Source of the DNA: Candidatus Zixiibacteriota bacterium
Lineage (GTDB): Bacteria > Zixibacteria > MSB-5A5 > DG-27
DNA: 64,000 bases
Assembly (NCBI GenBank): GCA_030605835.1
Contig: JAUWHO010000035.1
Span: forward strand, 62,001-126,000
Direction of reading: 5' to 3'
Position 1 is the first letter of the stretch. The number at the start of each line of letters is the position of its first letter. This document shows positions 46,380 to 55,908 of the stretch, in pieces. The notes under the pieces were generated by a model. It made no database searches. It was not told where the DNA came from and worked only from the letters and a program-made list of their open reading frames with translations. The position numbers and the translations under genes are program-made.

Positions 46380-47622
46380 GCACCGGAACCTGGTGACCGG
46401 CGTCCATCAAAACTAGGAGGTTGCAATCTCTCCCCATTATGGAGAGGGCGTCGTCAAGTCCCTTTTGCAAACTCTCTTTAGGTTCGATGTATACTCTGCG
46501 TAATATCTCCGACGGCAGGCTGGTAACTCCCCAGATTTGCGCCCAGCTTCTCAGCTGAGCAGTACGATAAAGCTTGTGAAACCCCAAATTCCACTCTTCA
46601 GAGGAAGTGAGCACCTCCTCCCAGGAGGGGAATTTCTCTGAGAGCTTCAGCCATTCATCGTTCCCAATCCCCTGATGGCAGGGCGATACTAAGATCACAA
46701 TCCCGCCCTCTTTTAGAGCCATCTTGGCGTGTTCCATCGATTTTTGAATCTGGTAGAGGTTTTTGTCCAGCGGAGGGCCGACCACAGCAACGACGATGTC
46801 GAACCTCCCTTCAACCTCTCTGGCGAAGACCTGTCTAGCCTTCTGGACTGCGGAGTGAAAAGCCTCCCGGATGTCCCCACAAAAACAGCCCTGCACATTT
46901 TCTGAGTTTGCGGAGACAACTTGAATTGAGAAGATTCTCTTGTCCCCAAGGAAATTCAAGGCCTCCTCCATGTCCTGGTGAACTGGATTCCCCCCTAAAG
47001 ATAGCGGTTGCGCTCGTTCGCTCAACGCCAGGGCATGGTTGTTCTGGGTTGCCCTTCGCGAGGAAACCCCCGGTAGAAACATCTTTCGTCCTCCGGTGAA
47101 GCCGGAAAAATAGTGGGGCTCCACGGAGCTGATGGTCAATATGTGAGAGGCTTCACAGACCAGCCTGTGGAGGTTGACCTCGCTCCCAAGGGAGGTTTTC
47201 CCAAAGCTGACCAACTGCTTGTCGTCATCGCAGTCGTGAGAGAGAATTCTCCCCCGGTAGCGCTCGAAATATTCACCGAAGATGGCCTTCAAATCCTCGG
47301 GTGATGGTTTGGGATGCAACCCTGTTGCCACCAGAAATCCTAATTGCGTAATGTTTCGTAGATAGGGGTCAAGCCCCCTCAAGATTTGCGCCGTTGGGGT
47401 GCGACGGAAAAGGTCGTTAACCAGGACTAAGAGGTGCTCGCAATCCTTGAGGAAATAATCGAGTGATTCCGCTCCGAGAGGGTGCCCCAAACCTTCTTTG
47501 AGAGCCTCCTGTAAAGGTAAACCCCCTTGCTCGGCAGGGGAGAGGATTGTCACCGCCGTCTCTGGCGGGAGGGAAACCGATAAGGTCCTCTTCCCGAAGG
47601 GGACTTCGAATTCCATTGTCAA
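46375..47622 (-). CDS. LarA-family (DUF2088, nickel-dependent lactate racemase-like) protein
   Basis: LLVLVNDLFRRTPTAQILRGL, ATGLHPKPSPEDLKAIFGE, SSVEPHYFSGFTGGRKMFLPGVSSRRATQNNHALAL. Confidence 0.88.
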   Translation of the reverse strand: MTMEFEVPFGKRTLSVSLPPETAVTILSPAEQGGLPLQEALKEGLGHPLGAESLDYFLKDCEHLLVLVNDLFRRTPTAQILRGLDPYLRNITQLGFLVATGLHPKPSPEDLKAIFGEYFERYRGRILSHDCDDDKQLVSFGKTSLGSEVNLHRLVCEASHILTISSVEPHYFSGFTGGRKMFLPGVSSRRATQNNHALALSERAQPLSLGGNPVHQDMEEALNFLGDKRIFSIQVVSANSENVQGCFCGDIREAFHSAVQKARQVFAREVEGRFDIVVAVVGPPLDKNLYQIQKSMEHAKMALKEGGIVILVSPCHQGIGNDEWLKLSEKFPSWEEVLTSSEEWNLGFHKLYRTAQLRSWAQIWGVTSLPSEILRRVYIEPKESLQKGLDDALSIMGRDCNLLVLMDAGHQVPVL

Positions 47623-47630
47623 CCTGGTTT

Positions 47631-47666
47631 ACCCGCCTCAGGCGGGTTTATCCGCCTCGGGCGGGA
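47631..47666. repeat. Paired hairpins of the cccgcctcaggcggg type
   Basis: acccgcc-tca-ggcgggt then tccgcc-tcg-ggcggga. Confidence 0.75.
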
Positions 47667-48079
47667 TTTTCGGAGAAAAAATCGGGAAAGAAAAACTCTA
47701 TCTCCCTCCTTGCGTTCTCGTTGGAGTCGGCGGCGTGGACTGAGTTGCGGGTGTGATCAACCCCGAGGTCTCTGCGGATGGTTCCCGGTCTGGCGTCGGA
47801 GGGTTTGGTGGCGCCGACTAAGTTCCTGAGAGCGGTCACGGCGTTGTATCTCTCCAGGGCCATCGGGACGATCGGTCCGGAGGTCATATATCCCACGAGG
47901 TCGTCGTAGAAATGTTTGCCGATATGGACCGCATAGAATTCCTGGGCTCTCTCCTTCGACAGAGTTAGTCTCTTTATGTCCTTGACGATGAACTGGTCGG
48001 CCTCCACCCGGCGGATGATCTCGCCGATGAGGTTGCGCTCCACGGCATCCGGCTTTATGATTAACAAGGTGTATCTCAT
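47648..48079 (-). CDS. ndk: Nucleoside diphosphate kinase
   Basis: MRYTLLIIKPDAVERNLIGEIIRRVE, SDARPGTIRRDLGVDHTRNSVHAADSNENARREIEFFFP. Confidence 0.96.
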   Translation of the reverse strand: MRYTLLIIKPDAVERNLIGEIIRRVEADQFIVKDIKRLTLSKERAQEFYAVHIGKHFYDDLVGYMTSGPIVPMALERYNAVTALRNLVGATKPSDARPGTIRRDLGVDHTRNSVHAADSNENARREIEFFFPDFFSENPARGG

Positions 48080-48090
48080 GATCCTCGACG

Positions 48091-48981
48091 TTACTTCCGC
48101 CGCTTTCTCCCTCCCTTGAGTTTTTCAGCGACCAGATCCGCAACCTGCGCAGGCAGCTCCGCCACCGGTATGCCCACCCTGTTGAAAGCCCGTATCTTCT
48201 CTTCGGCGGTTCCCGAGCCTCCCGAGATGATAGCCCCGGCATGACCCATCCTCTTTCCGGGAGGAGCGGTTCTACCGGCGACGAAAGCCACCACCGGCTT
48301 GGAGACGTGCTTCTTGATGTATACAGCTGCTTCCTCCTCATCGGTGCCACCGATTTCTCCTATTAGAACGATCGCCTCCGTCTGGGGGTCGGCCTCGAAA
48401 AGCTCCAGGCAGTCTATGAAATTGGTTCCGATGATGGGGTCGCCGCCGATTCCGAGGCAAGTGGACTGCCCCAAACCTTTGAGGGTAAGATGCCAGACCA
48501 CCTCGTAAGTTAGAGTGCCACTCCGGGAAACCACCCCAACGTTGCCCTTCTTGTGGATTTGACCCGGCATGATGCCAACCTTCGACAGCCCGGGAGAGAT
48601 CACCCCGGGACAGTTGGGCCCCACCATCCGAACCCCCTTGATCTTGAGATAATTATAAATCGTGAGCACGTCGGTGGTGGGAAGACCCTCGGTGACACAC
48701 ACGATGAGTTTGACGCCGGCATCGATGGCTTCGTAGATGGCGTCGGTGGCAAAGACCGGAGGGACGTAAATTACCGAGGTGTTAGCCTTAGTCTCTTTCA
48801 CCGCTTGCTCGACGGTGTCGAACACCGGTATGCCGTCGACCGACTGTCCGCCCTTTCCGGGGGTGACTCCGCTCACGACTTTGGTGCCGTATTTCTTCAT
48901 CTGCAGGGCGTGAAAGGAGCCATCACGCCCGGTTATCCCCTGAACCACAACTTTGGTTTTTCTATCGACTAAGATCGCCAT
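48091..48981 (-). CDS. sucD: Succinyl-CoA ligase alpha subunit
   Basis: [67 protein letters not shown]. Confidence 0.97.
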   Translation of the reverse strand: MAILVDRKTKVVVQGITGRDGSFHALQMKKYGTKVVSGVTPGKGGQSVDGIPVFDTVEQAVKETKANTSVIYVPPVFATDAIYEAIDAGVKLIVCVTEGLPTTDVLTIYNYLKIKGVRMVGPNCPGVISPGLSKVGIMPGQIHKKGNVGVVSRSGTLTYEVVWHLTLKGLGQSTCLGIGGDPIIGTNFIDCLELFEADPQTEAIVLIGEIGGTDEEEAAVYIKKHVSKPVVAFVAGRTAPPGKRMGHAGAIISGGSGTAEEKIRAFNRVGIPVAELPAQVADLVAEKLKGGRKRRK

Positions 48982-49064
48982 GTTGAACCTTTCAATCGTT
49001 TCTATTCGTTGCTAGGGAATTCTGACGGAAACCTAAAGGTTCCCTCTACCTCTACCGGTCTGCG

Positions 49065-50201
49065 CTAAGCCGCCTCCGCCAACTCGATTGCCCTTTTGAC
49101 TACCTCCTCCATGTTGGTAGTGGCAGTCAGATCAATCTCCTCTAAAATCTTGCGGGCAATCTCTTCGTTGGTGCCGGTGAGGCGGACGACAATCGGAACC
49201 TTCGGCTTCAGGCTTTTCACCGCCTGAACAATGCCGTTGGCGACATCGTCACAGCGGGTGATGCCACCGAAGATGTTTATCAAAATCGCTTTAACCTTCT
49301 TATCTCGAAGGACAATCTTCATTGCATTCAAAACCTTCTCCGGGCTGGAACTCCCGCCTATGTCGAGGAAATTCGCAGGCTCCGCCCCGAAATGCTTCAC
49401 CAGATCCATGGTCGCCATCGCCAGACCGGCGCCGTTGACAATGCAGCCGATATTCCCATCCAGCTTGACAAAGGAGAGATCGGCGTCCTTGGCTTTGGTC
49501 TCGGAAGGGTCCTCTGCCGAGAGATCGCGCATCTTTTCAATATACGGGTTTCTGAAAAGCCCGCTATCGTCAATGTTTATCTTAGCGTCTATAGCCCAAA
49601 CCTCCCCGTCGCCGGTAACCACTAAAGGGTTGATCTCGGCCAGAGAGGCCTCCGCCTCCCAGAAGGCCTTATAGAGCGCCAGAATAATCTTCATCGCGCC
49701 CCTCACAATCTTGGGGTCTTTGTAGACGAAATAGGCCAACTTTTTCGCCTGGAAGGGCTGCAGTCCCAGGAAGGGGTCAACGTGGAGTTTCATAATCTTC
49801 TCCGGGGTCTTGGCCGCAACCTCCTCGATGTCGATCCCACCGGCGGGAGAGACCATCATCACCGGCATCTTCTTGGCTCGATCGACGGTGACCCCGATGT
49901 AGGCCTCCGACTTTATATCGCACGCCTCCGTCACCAGCACTTTCTTGACCTTGAGGCCCTTGATGTCCATCCCCAAGATCTGGTTGGCAACCTTGTAAAC
50001 CTCTTCGGGATCCTTGGCATATTTGATTCCGCCAGCTTTGCCCCGTCCACCAACGTGCACCTGGGCTTTGACCATTACAGGCGTGCCGATCTCCTCCGCA
50101 ATCTTTCGGGCCTGCTCCGGTTTGGTTGCCACCTTGCCGGGAGGGACTGGCATGCCGTATTTTCTGAAAATCTCTTTGGCTTGATATTCGTGAATCTTCA
50201 T
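49065..50201 (-). CDS. sucC: Succinyl-CoA ligase beta subunit
   Basis: MKIHEYQAKEIFRKYGMPVPPG, VKAQVHVGGRGKAGGIK, NGAGLAMATMDLVKHFGAEPANFLDIGG. Confidence 0.97.
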   Translation of the reverse strand: MKIHEYQAKEIFRKYGMPVPPGKVATKPEQARKIAEEIGTPVMVKAQVHVGGRGKAGGIKYAKDPEEVYKVANQILGMDIKGLKVKKVLVTEACDIKSEAYIGVTVDRAKKMPVMMVSPAGGIDIEEVAAKTPEKIMKLHVDPFLGLQPFQAKKLAYFVYKDPKIVRGAMKIILALYKAFWEAEASLAEINPLVVTGDGEVWAIDAKINIDDSGLFRNPYIEKMRDLSAEDPSETKAKDADLSFVKLDGNIGCIVNGAGLAMATMDLVKHFGAEPANFLDIGGSSSPEKVLNAMKIVLRDKKVKAILINIFGGITRCDDVANGIVQAVKSLKPKVPIVVRLTGTNEEIARKILEEIDLTATTNMEEVVKRAIELAEAA

Positions 50202-50337
50202 CTAAACTCCTCTGGTGTTAAGTCATCATCTGATTAATTATTGGCTGCAGATTCTTCGAACTGCTTCCTCGCTTTCGATCGCTATCTCTTCTTCCCAATT
50301 AAACAGAAAGATCTCATCTCTATACTGTGAAACCTCC

Positions 50338-50400
50338 CCGCGTAGATCGGGGAATTCATCCCCGACATCATTCCGGGCGGATAAAACCGCCCGCTACGGC
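50338..50400 (+). repeat. Composite two-hairpin element, copy H
   Basis: ccgcgtagatcggggaattcatccccgacatcattccgggcggataaaaccgcccgctacggc. Confidence 0.88.
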
Positions 50401-50402
50401 GG

Positions 50403-51875
50403 TCACGGCTTTCGTTCACTGTCATTTTTCTTCTTCTCTCTATTATAAAAAGAAAAGGTCTCCTCAATCAACTTGTCTCGCTGGTTGAACTCCGGCTCGT
50501 CGAGCACCTTCTCTAACAGGTGATTCAGGATTTTGCCCACCATCGGGGAGGGAGAAATCTTGCACAGCTCCATCACATCGTGACCGTCGATCTCTAAGTC
50601 GCTGACGGAGAGCGGTGGTTTTCTCTCTAACTCCTCCTGGATTCTCTTCTTGAAGCGATCAACGTCCTTTCCGGTTTTCCCCCGTCCCTGTGCCTTGACG
50701 TCGGCGCGCCTCAGCTCCAAAAGATCAAAGATGAGGTCTTCGCCAACGTTTCTGATCAAGCGCCTCAGCCCCTTGTCGGTCACTCTGTCGGTGTACATAT
50801 GCCTTCGCACCAGGAGGACAACCTCTGAGATCAGCTGATAAGGGTAACGCAGCCGCTTCATCACCTTCTTTGCCACGCCCGCTCCTTTTCTCTCGTGGCC
50901 GTAAAAGGTAGCTCCCTCCGGGACCAGCTCCCGACATTGCGGCTTGCAAATGTCGTGAAAAAGCGCTGCCAACCGGATGCGGACACTCTTGGGGGTATGA
51001 TCTATCGTGAAAAGCGTATGCTCAAAAACGTCGAATTTGTGATAGCCGCCGGGTTGATTCACTCCGACACAGACTGCAAGCTCCGGCAGAATCTGCTCTA
51101 AGATTCCGGTTTCTCTCATCAGGCGGAAACCCAGGCTGGGCCGATCGGCTTGCAGCAAAAGCTTGCTCAACTCCTCCTGAATCCTCTCCGGGGAGACGGA
51201 GTTAATTAAGTGCGAGTTTTCCTTCATCGCCCTGAATGTAAGCGGCTCGATTTCAAATTCGAAGCGGGCGGAGAACTGTATTCCCCGCAGCATCCGCAGA
51301 GGATCCTCTTCGAAAGCCTTCGGAGAGGTCATCCGTAGGATTTTTCTTTCCAGATCCTCTTTGCCGCCGAGGGGGTCGATGATTTCTCCGGTGGCCAGAT
51401 CCTTCGCCATGGCGTTGATGGTGAAATCCCGGCGCTTCAAGTCATCTTCAACGGGCAAACTGTAGTCGAAATCGACCTGGAAATCCCGATGGGCCACACC
51501 GGTGGAGAATTCCTTCCGGGGCAGGGCGACATCATAAGTTGTCTTTTGCCTGTGAGGTGTGAATTTTATGATTCCAAAGGATTTTCCGACTAAATCGACG
51601 CGACCGAATTTGCGCAGAATCTTGGAGAGCTCCTCGTAAGGAATGCCAGTCACCAAAAAATCTCGATCCTTCTGGGTGACCGGTCGCTCAAGGAGACTGT
51701 CCCTGACCACGCCGCCGACCTCATATATCTGACCCCTTTCGAGGATCAGCTCGACAAGTTGAGCGTCAAGCCCGCCCCTCCGGGAAGTGCTCTTCACGGT
51801 TGGCTTTCTCTTTTTTCCAAATATAGCCACGGACCATGTCATATTCTTGATAGCGGGTGAACTCTCTGAGCTCAA
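50403..51875 (-). CDS. CCA-adding / poly(A) polymerase-family tRNA nucleotidyltransferase with HD domain
   Basis: IYEVGGVVRDSLLERPVTQKDRDFLVTG, RRDFTINAMAKDLATGEIIDPLGG, EDPLRMLRGIQFSARF, LFHDICKP. Confidence 0.93.
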   Translation of the reverse strand: MSSESSPAIKNMTWSVAIFGKKRKPTVKSTSRRGGLDAQLVELILERGQIYEVGGVVRDSLLERPVTQKDRDFLVTGIPYEELSKILRKFGRVDLVGKSFGIIKFTPHRQKTTYDVALPRKEFSTGVAHRDFQVDFDYSLPVEDDLKRRDFTINAMAKDLATGEIIDPLGGKEDLERKILRMTSPKAFEEDPLRMLRGIQFSARFEFEIEPLTFRAMKENSHLINSVSPERIQEELSKLLLQADRPSLGFRLMRETGILEQILPELAVCVGVNQPGGYHKFDVFEHTLFTIDHTPKSVRIRLAALFHDICKPQCRELVPEGATFYGHERKGAGVAKKVMKRLRYPYQLISEVVLLVRRHMYTDRVTDKGLRRLIRNVGEDLIFDLLELRRADVKAQGRGKTGKDVDRFKKRIQEELERKPPLSVSDLEIDGHDVMELCKISPSPMVGKILNHLLEKVLDEPEFNQRDKLIEETFSFYNREKKKNDSERKP

Positions 51876-52822
51876 CTGGGAACTATCGTCGTTCCGGCAT
51901 CACCGGTCACGGCCTCGTAACCCTCCTCAATTGAGCTGATGACTACCTCTTTGCCTCCCTTTTCTAAGAAACTGATGGCGGCTTCGATTTTGGGGCCCAT
52001 GCTCCCCGGAGGGAAGTGTCCTTGAGCGAGATATCCCTTCGCCTCCGCGACGGTGAGACGGTCAAGGGCTTTCTGATCTTCCTTCCCGTAGTTTAGGGCC
52101 ACCTTGTTGACATCGGTGAGATTCAGAAGCAAGCCGGCTCCGATGTCGGAAGCCATCACCGCTGCCCCCAAATCTTTGTCGATGACCGCATCCACACCTT
52201 CGTAGCTACCATCCTTTTGGGTGTAAACCGGGATCCCGCCTCCACCGGCAGTGATGACGATGGTTCCCTCCAAGACCAGTTGCTTGATGGTTTCGCCTGC
52301 GACCAACCTCAGAGGGTGGGGTGAGGGAACCACTCGCCTCCAGCCCCGGTCTGAATCCTCCTTGACAATCCAGCCAGACTCGTCTTCCATCCGCCGTGCC
52401 TGCTCTCTGGTGTAGAATTGACCGATAAACTTGGTCGGCTTGGACAATGCCGGGTCGTTTCTGTCAACGATCATCTGGCTGACGATGGTGACCACCGGGC
52501 GCTTTATCCCCTCCCGATGGAGACGGTTCTGAAGGGACTGAGTAATCATGTACCCCATCCCTCCCTGTAGGTCGGCGACACAGATTCCCAGGGGGAGAAT
52601 CGGCGCTTTGCCCCGAGCAAGCTCCACCCTCAAAAGGGCATTCCCCACCTGGGGACCATTGCCGTGGGTGATAGCCAACTTGTAGCCGTCTCTGATCAGC
52701 TTGACAATTGGCTCTAAGCTCCTCCGAGTGTTGGCAAACTGCCGCGCAATGGTGTCCTCCTGCCCCTTTCTGGTGATGGCGTTACCCCCCAAAGCAACTA
52801 CCGCAACCTTGTCACTTCTCAC
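51872..52822 (-). CDS. arcC: Carbamate kinase
   Basis: VVALGGNAITRKGQ, ITHGNGPQVGN, VITAGGGGIPV, DAVIDKDLGAAVMASDIGAGLLLNLTDV, FPPGSMGPKIEAA. Confidence 0.95.
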   Translation of the reverse strand: MRSDKVAVVALGGNAITRKGQEDTIARQFANTRRSLEPIVKLIRDGYKLAITHGNGPQVGNALLRVELARGKAPILPLGICVADLQGGMGYMITQSLQNRLHREGIKRPVVTIVSQMIVDRNDPALSKPTKFIGQFYTREQARRMEDESGWIVKEDSDRGWRRVVPSPHPLRLVAGETIKQLVLEGTIVITAGGGGIPVYTQKDGSYEGVDAVIDKDLGAAVMASDIGAGLLLNLTDVNKVALNYGKEDQKALDRLTVAEAKGYLAQGHFPPGSMGPKIEAAISFLEKGGKEVVISSIEEGYEAVTGDAGTTIVPS

Positions 52823-52908
52823 AGCTCTTTAGAACCTCTGTCTGAACTTCTCCGATGCTGCTGAACTGGATTGCTCAAATCCCCAGAAGAAAGACCGGCA
52901 AAGAGATG

Positions 52909-54246
52909 CTACCTGCGCTTCCTCTTCTGAGTTGCGAATCTATTCTTCAAAATCTCCTCTAAATCCGGCCTGCCGATCTCCTGGAGCTCATACCTGACTC
53001 TGGTGGAGGGTTTATTCATTTTCAGAAGCCGGCCTAAATCAATTGGGGTGGCGATGACTACCGAATCGCATCGCGCCTTGTTGATGGTCTTCTCCAGATC
53101 CGCAACCTGTTTTTTACCGTAACCCATGGCCGGCAATAGCGGTCCGATATCGGGATAATCGTTGAAGGTCTCCTTGATGCTCCCGACGATGTAAGGTCTG
53201 GGATCAACGATCTCCCGGGCGGAGTACTTCTGGGCCGCAAGCATCCCGGCACCGTAAGTCATCTCCCCATGGGTCAGGGTGGGGCCGTCCTCCACTACTA
53301 ATACCGACTTTCCAGTAATCAGCTTGGGATTGTCGACGAAAATCGGGGAGGCGGCGTCCACCACTAAAGCCTCAGGATTGATCCTGTTTACGCTGAAGCG
53401 CACCTCCTCGACATCCTCCGGGTCCGCGGTCGTGATTTTGTTAATCACCACCACATCCGCCATAAGAAGGTTGGTCTCGCCAGCATAATAGCTGTATTCG
53501 TGACCGGGACGATGGGGGTCCACCAGGGTGATCTGTAAGTCCGGCCTGTAAAACGAGGTGTCGTTATTCCCGCCGTCCCAGACGATAATCTCCGCTTCCT
53601 TCTCGGCCTCCTTCAAGATTTCAGCATAATCGACCCCGGCGTAAACTACCTGACCTCGACGGATATGGGGTTCGTATTCCTCTCTCTCCTCGATGGTGCA
53701 TTTGTGTTTGTCCAAATCCGAGAGTTTGGCGAATCGCTGGCAGATCTGCTTGCTCAAATCTCCATAGGGCATGGGGTGACGAACCACCACCGTCTTTCTG
53801 CCCATCTCTTTTAAGATCTCGCAGACCCTGCGGGTGGTCTGGGATTTACCACAGCCGGTTCGGACCGCCGTTATCGCTACCACCGGCCTTTTTGATTTCA
53901 GCATGGTGTGTCGCTGACCCAGCAGCACGAAATCGGCACCGGCGGTGTTGACCATGGCGGCCTTGCTCATCACATACTCGTAAGGGACATCGCTGTAACT
54001 GAAAACTACCTCGTCCACTCTCTCCTTTTGGATCAACTTGACGAGATCGCCTTCGGGGTGGATGGGAATCCCCCTGGGGTAAAGCTTCCCGGCCAGTCCG
54101 GAGGGGTATTTTCTGCCAGCGATATCAGGAATCTGGGTGGCGGTGAATGCCACCACTTTATAATCGCGATTGTCTCGGTAGACGGTGTTGAAATTGTGGA
54201 AATCCCTGCCAGCAGCGCCCATAATGACTACTTTTCTCGGTGACAT
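52909..54246 (-). CDS. Cyclic 2,3-diphosphoglycerate synthetase-like GTPase family protein
   Basis: RKVVIMGAAGRDFHNFNTVYRDN, AVRTGCGKSQTTRRV (P-loop), DGGNNDTSFYRPDLQITLVDPHRPGHE, GPTLTHGEMTYGAGMLAA. Confidence 0.8.
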   Translation of the reverse strand: MSPRKVVIMGAAGRDFHNFNTVYRDNRDYKVVAFTATQIPDIAGRKYPSGLAGKLYPRGIPIHPEGDLVKLIQKERVDEVVFSYSDVPYEYVMSKAAMVNTAGADFVLLGQRHTMLKSKRPVVAITAVRTGCGKSQTTRRVCEILKEMGRKTVVVRHPMPYGDLSKQICQRFAKLSDLDKHKCTIEEREEYEPHIRRGQVVYAGVDYAEILKEAEKEAEIIVWDGGNNDTSFYRPDLQITLVDPHRPGHEYSYYAGETNLLMADVVVINKITTADPEDVEEVRFSVNRINPEALVVDAASPIFVDNPKLITGKSVLVVEDGPTLTHGEMTYGAGMLAAQKYSAREIVDPRPYIVGSIKETFNDYPDIGPLLPAMGYGKKQVADLEKTINKARCDSVVIATPIDLGRLLKMNKPSTRVRYELQEIGRPDLEEILKNRFATQKRKRR

Positions 54247-54683
54247 AAACTCCTCTACTCAAAACATTGATAATTTTCCACCTGGTGCTGCCTCTCCTCG
54301 GAGCTCGGATGAGCCCCCCATAGATCCAACAGCCGCCTCCGTCAGATGTAGATGCCTGACAGCACACTGAGCTAGATATTATAACAAATGGGACAAAAAA
54401 GCAAATCTTCACCCGCTTGTCGTTGTTCACCTTAGGGTTTCAATCGGGGAGGACAACTTGCCTCAGTCAGAAAAAATCCTAAAGGCAGCAGGTTTTTTGT
54501 TCCATTTTTTGAACAGTATCGTTATAATAATGTGGAAGTGAACTGAACCCACTTTGCAAGATTGTGCGCAAATTGCTGGGGAAAGATCTGCCGGACTCCT
54601 GTATCTTTCAACCCTTCAAAGAGTTGTTTGCAGAAGAAGGCCGGGTATGTTTTTTGCGAAATAAATAGATCGAGGAGGGAAAA

Positions 54684-55670
54684 ATGAAAAGACTCAGGAT
54701 TTTCGCTCTCGTTTCTCTGTTTCTCTTGCTCTGTTCTCCACATGTAGAAGCCTCAGGAATCTTGATTTGGGACTACGGCTCCAATCCCGATGTTTTTGAA
54801 TATCAAAACCTCCTGGAGAAGATCGGGTATTCTACCGTCATCACCCAGGATCTGGTTGCCTATGTGGAAGAATACGGCTTGGAGGATATAGAGGCCATCT
54901 TTGCCATTCTGGTCTACGGGAACTGGGAGCTCCCAGAGGAGGAGGCCTCCATCTTAATGGACTTTCTCGACAGCGGAGGTGGAGTCTACATCGACGGCAC
55001 AATTTGCTGGCCCTTGAAGCTCTTATTTGAATATTTGCACGTCGGCTGTACCACCTGTGAGCCCTGGCGGTTTAAGACCTTCAGAGGTGTTGTCGGCACC
55101 TTTATGGAGGGGCTTCGTTACGGCTTCCCGGACTCGGTCTGGAGCTCCACCATAGAGCCTGATTACATCGGTGCCGAGGTGATATTTGAAGACGACGTCC
55201 TGTGCGGCTGTGTAACTTCTGCAACTACCAATCCCGACATCAAAGCGGTGGTCTCCACCCAGCCGGTCATGCGGGTGGTGAATGACGACCCTCCGAACAC
55301 TAAAGAGGAAATGCTCCGACGGATTGCGGAATGGTTGGGGGTCTTTCTTGGGGCAGAAGAGGAAGAGCCCGAGAGCAATCTCCCTGAAGTCACAAGCCTC
55401 AAGAACAACTTCCCCAATCCTTTCAACAGTTCCACCTCGATACAATTCCAGGTTCGTGCCGACCAACCCCTACCGATCAGCTTGAGGATCTACAATCTCG
55501 CCGGACAGCTGGTAAGGACTGTAACCGCCCAACGGTTTTCCTCCGGGGATTACACTCTCTCCTGGGATGGCAAGGACCAAGCCGGCGGAGCTCTCAGCAG
55601 TGGGATTTACTTCTGTAAACTAACCTGCCTCGATCTTCAATCCGTTCTGAGAATGACGCTGTTGAGATAG
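54684..55670 (+). CDS. Secreted protein with Por/T9SS type A-like C-terminal sorting domain
   Basis: Signal peptide; C-terminal FPNPFNSSTSIQFQV..ISLRIYNLAGQLVRTV...GDYTLSWDGKDQAGGALSSGIYFCKL...RMTLLR. Confidence 0.8.
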   Translation: MKRLRIFALVSLFLLLCSPHVEASGILIWDYGSNPDVFEYQNLLEKIGYSTVITQDLVAYVEEYGLEDIEAIFAILVYGNWELPEEEASILMDFLDSGGGVYIDGTICWPLKLLFEYLHVGCTTCEPWRFKTFRGVVGTFMEGLRYGFPDSVWSSTIEPDYIGAEVIFEDDVLCGCVTSATTNPDIKAVVSTQPVMRVVNDDPPNTKEEMLRRIAEWLGVFLGAEEEEPESNLPEVTSLKNNFPNPFNSSTSIQFQVRADQPLPISLRIYNLAGQLVRTVTAQRFSSGDYTLSWDGKDQAGGALSSGIYFCKLTCLDLQSVLRMTLLR

Positions 55671-55908
55671 CTGAGCGTCCGCCACAGTGCCGACCTCATT
55701 TTGTGGTGAGATAGACTACTCACCACTTGCCAACGATTACTGGTCGGTCAGTGCCCACCTTTCTAATCCACTCAAGCAATCGCACTCATTGACAGTTGAC
55801 AAAGGGAGGCGAAATGGTATAATTAAGAGTCCCCCGGAAGCAATCCAGGGCTTTATGTAGAAGGCAGCTCGGACTCAGACCTCAGCCCACTTCCGCGACT
55901 CACCAAGC

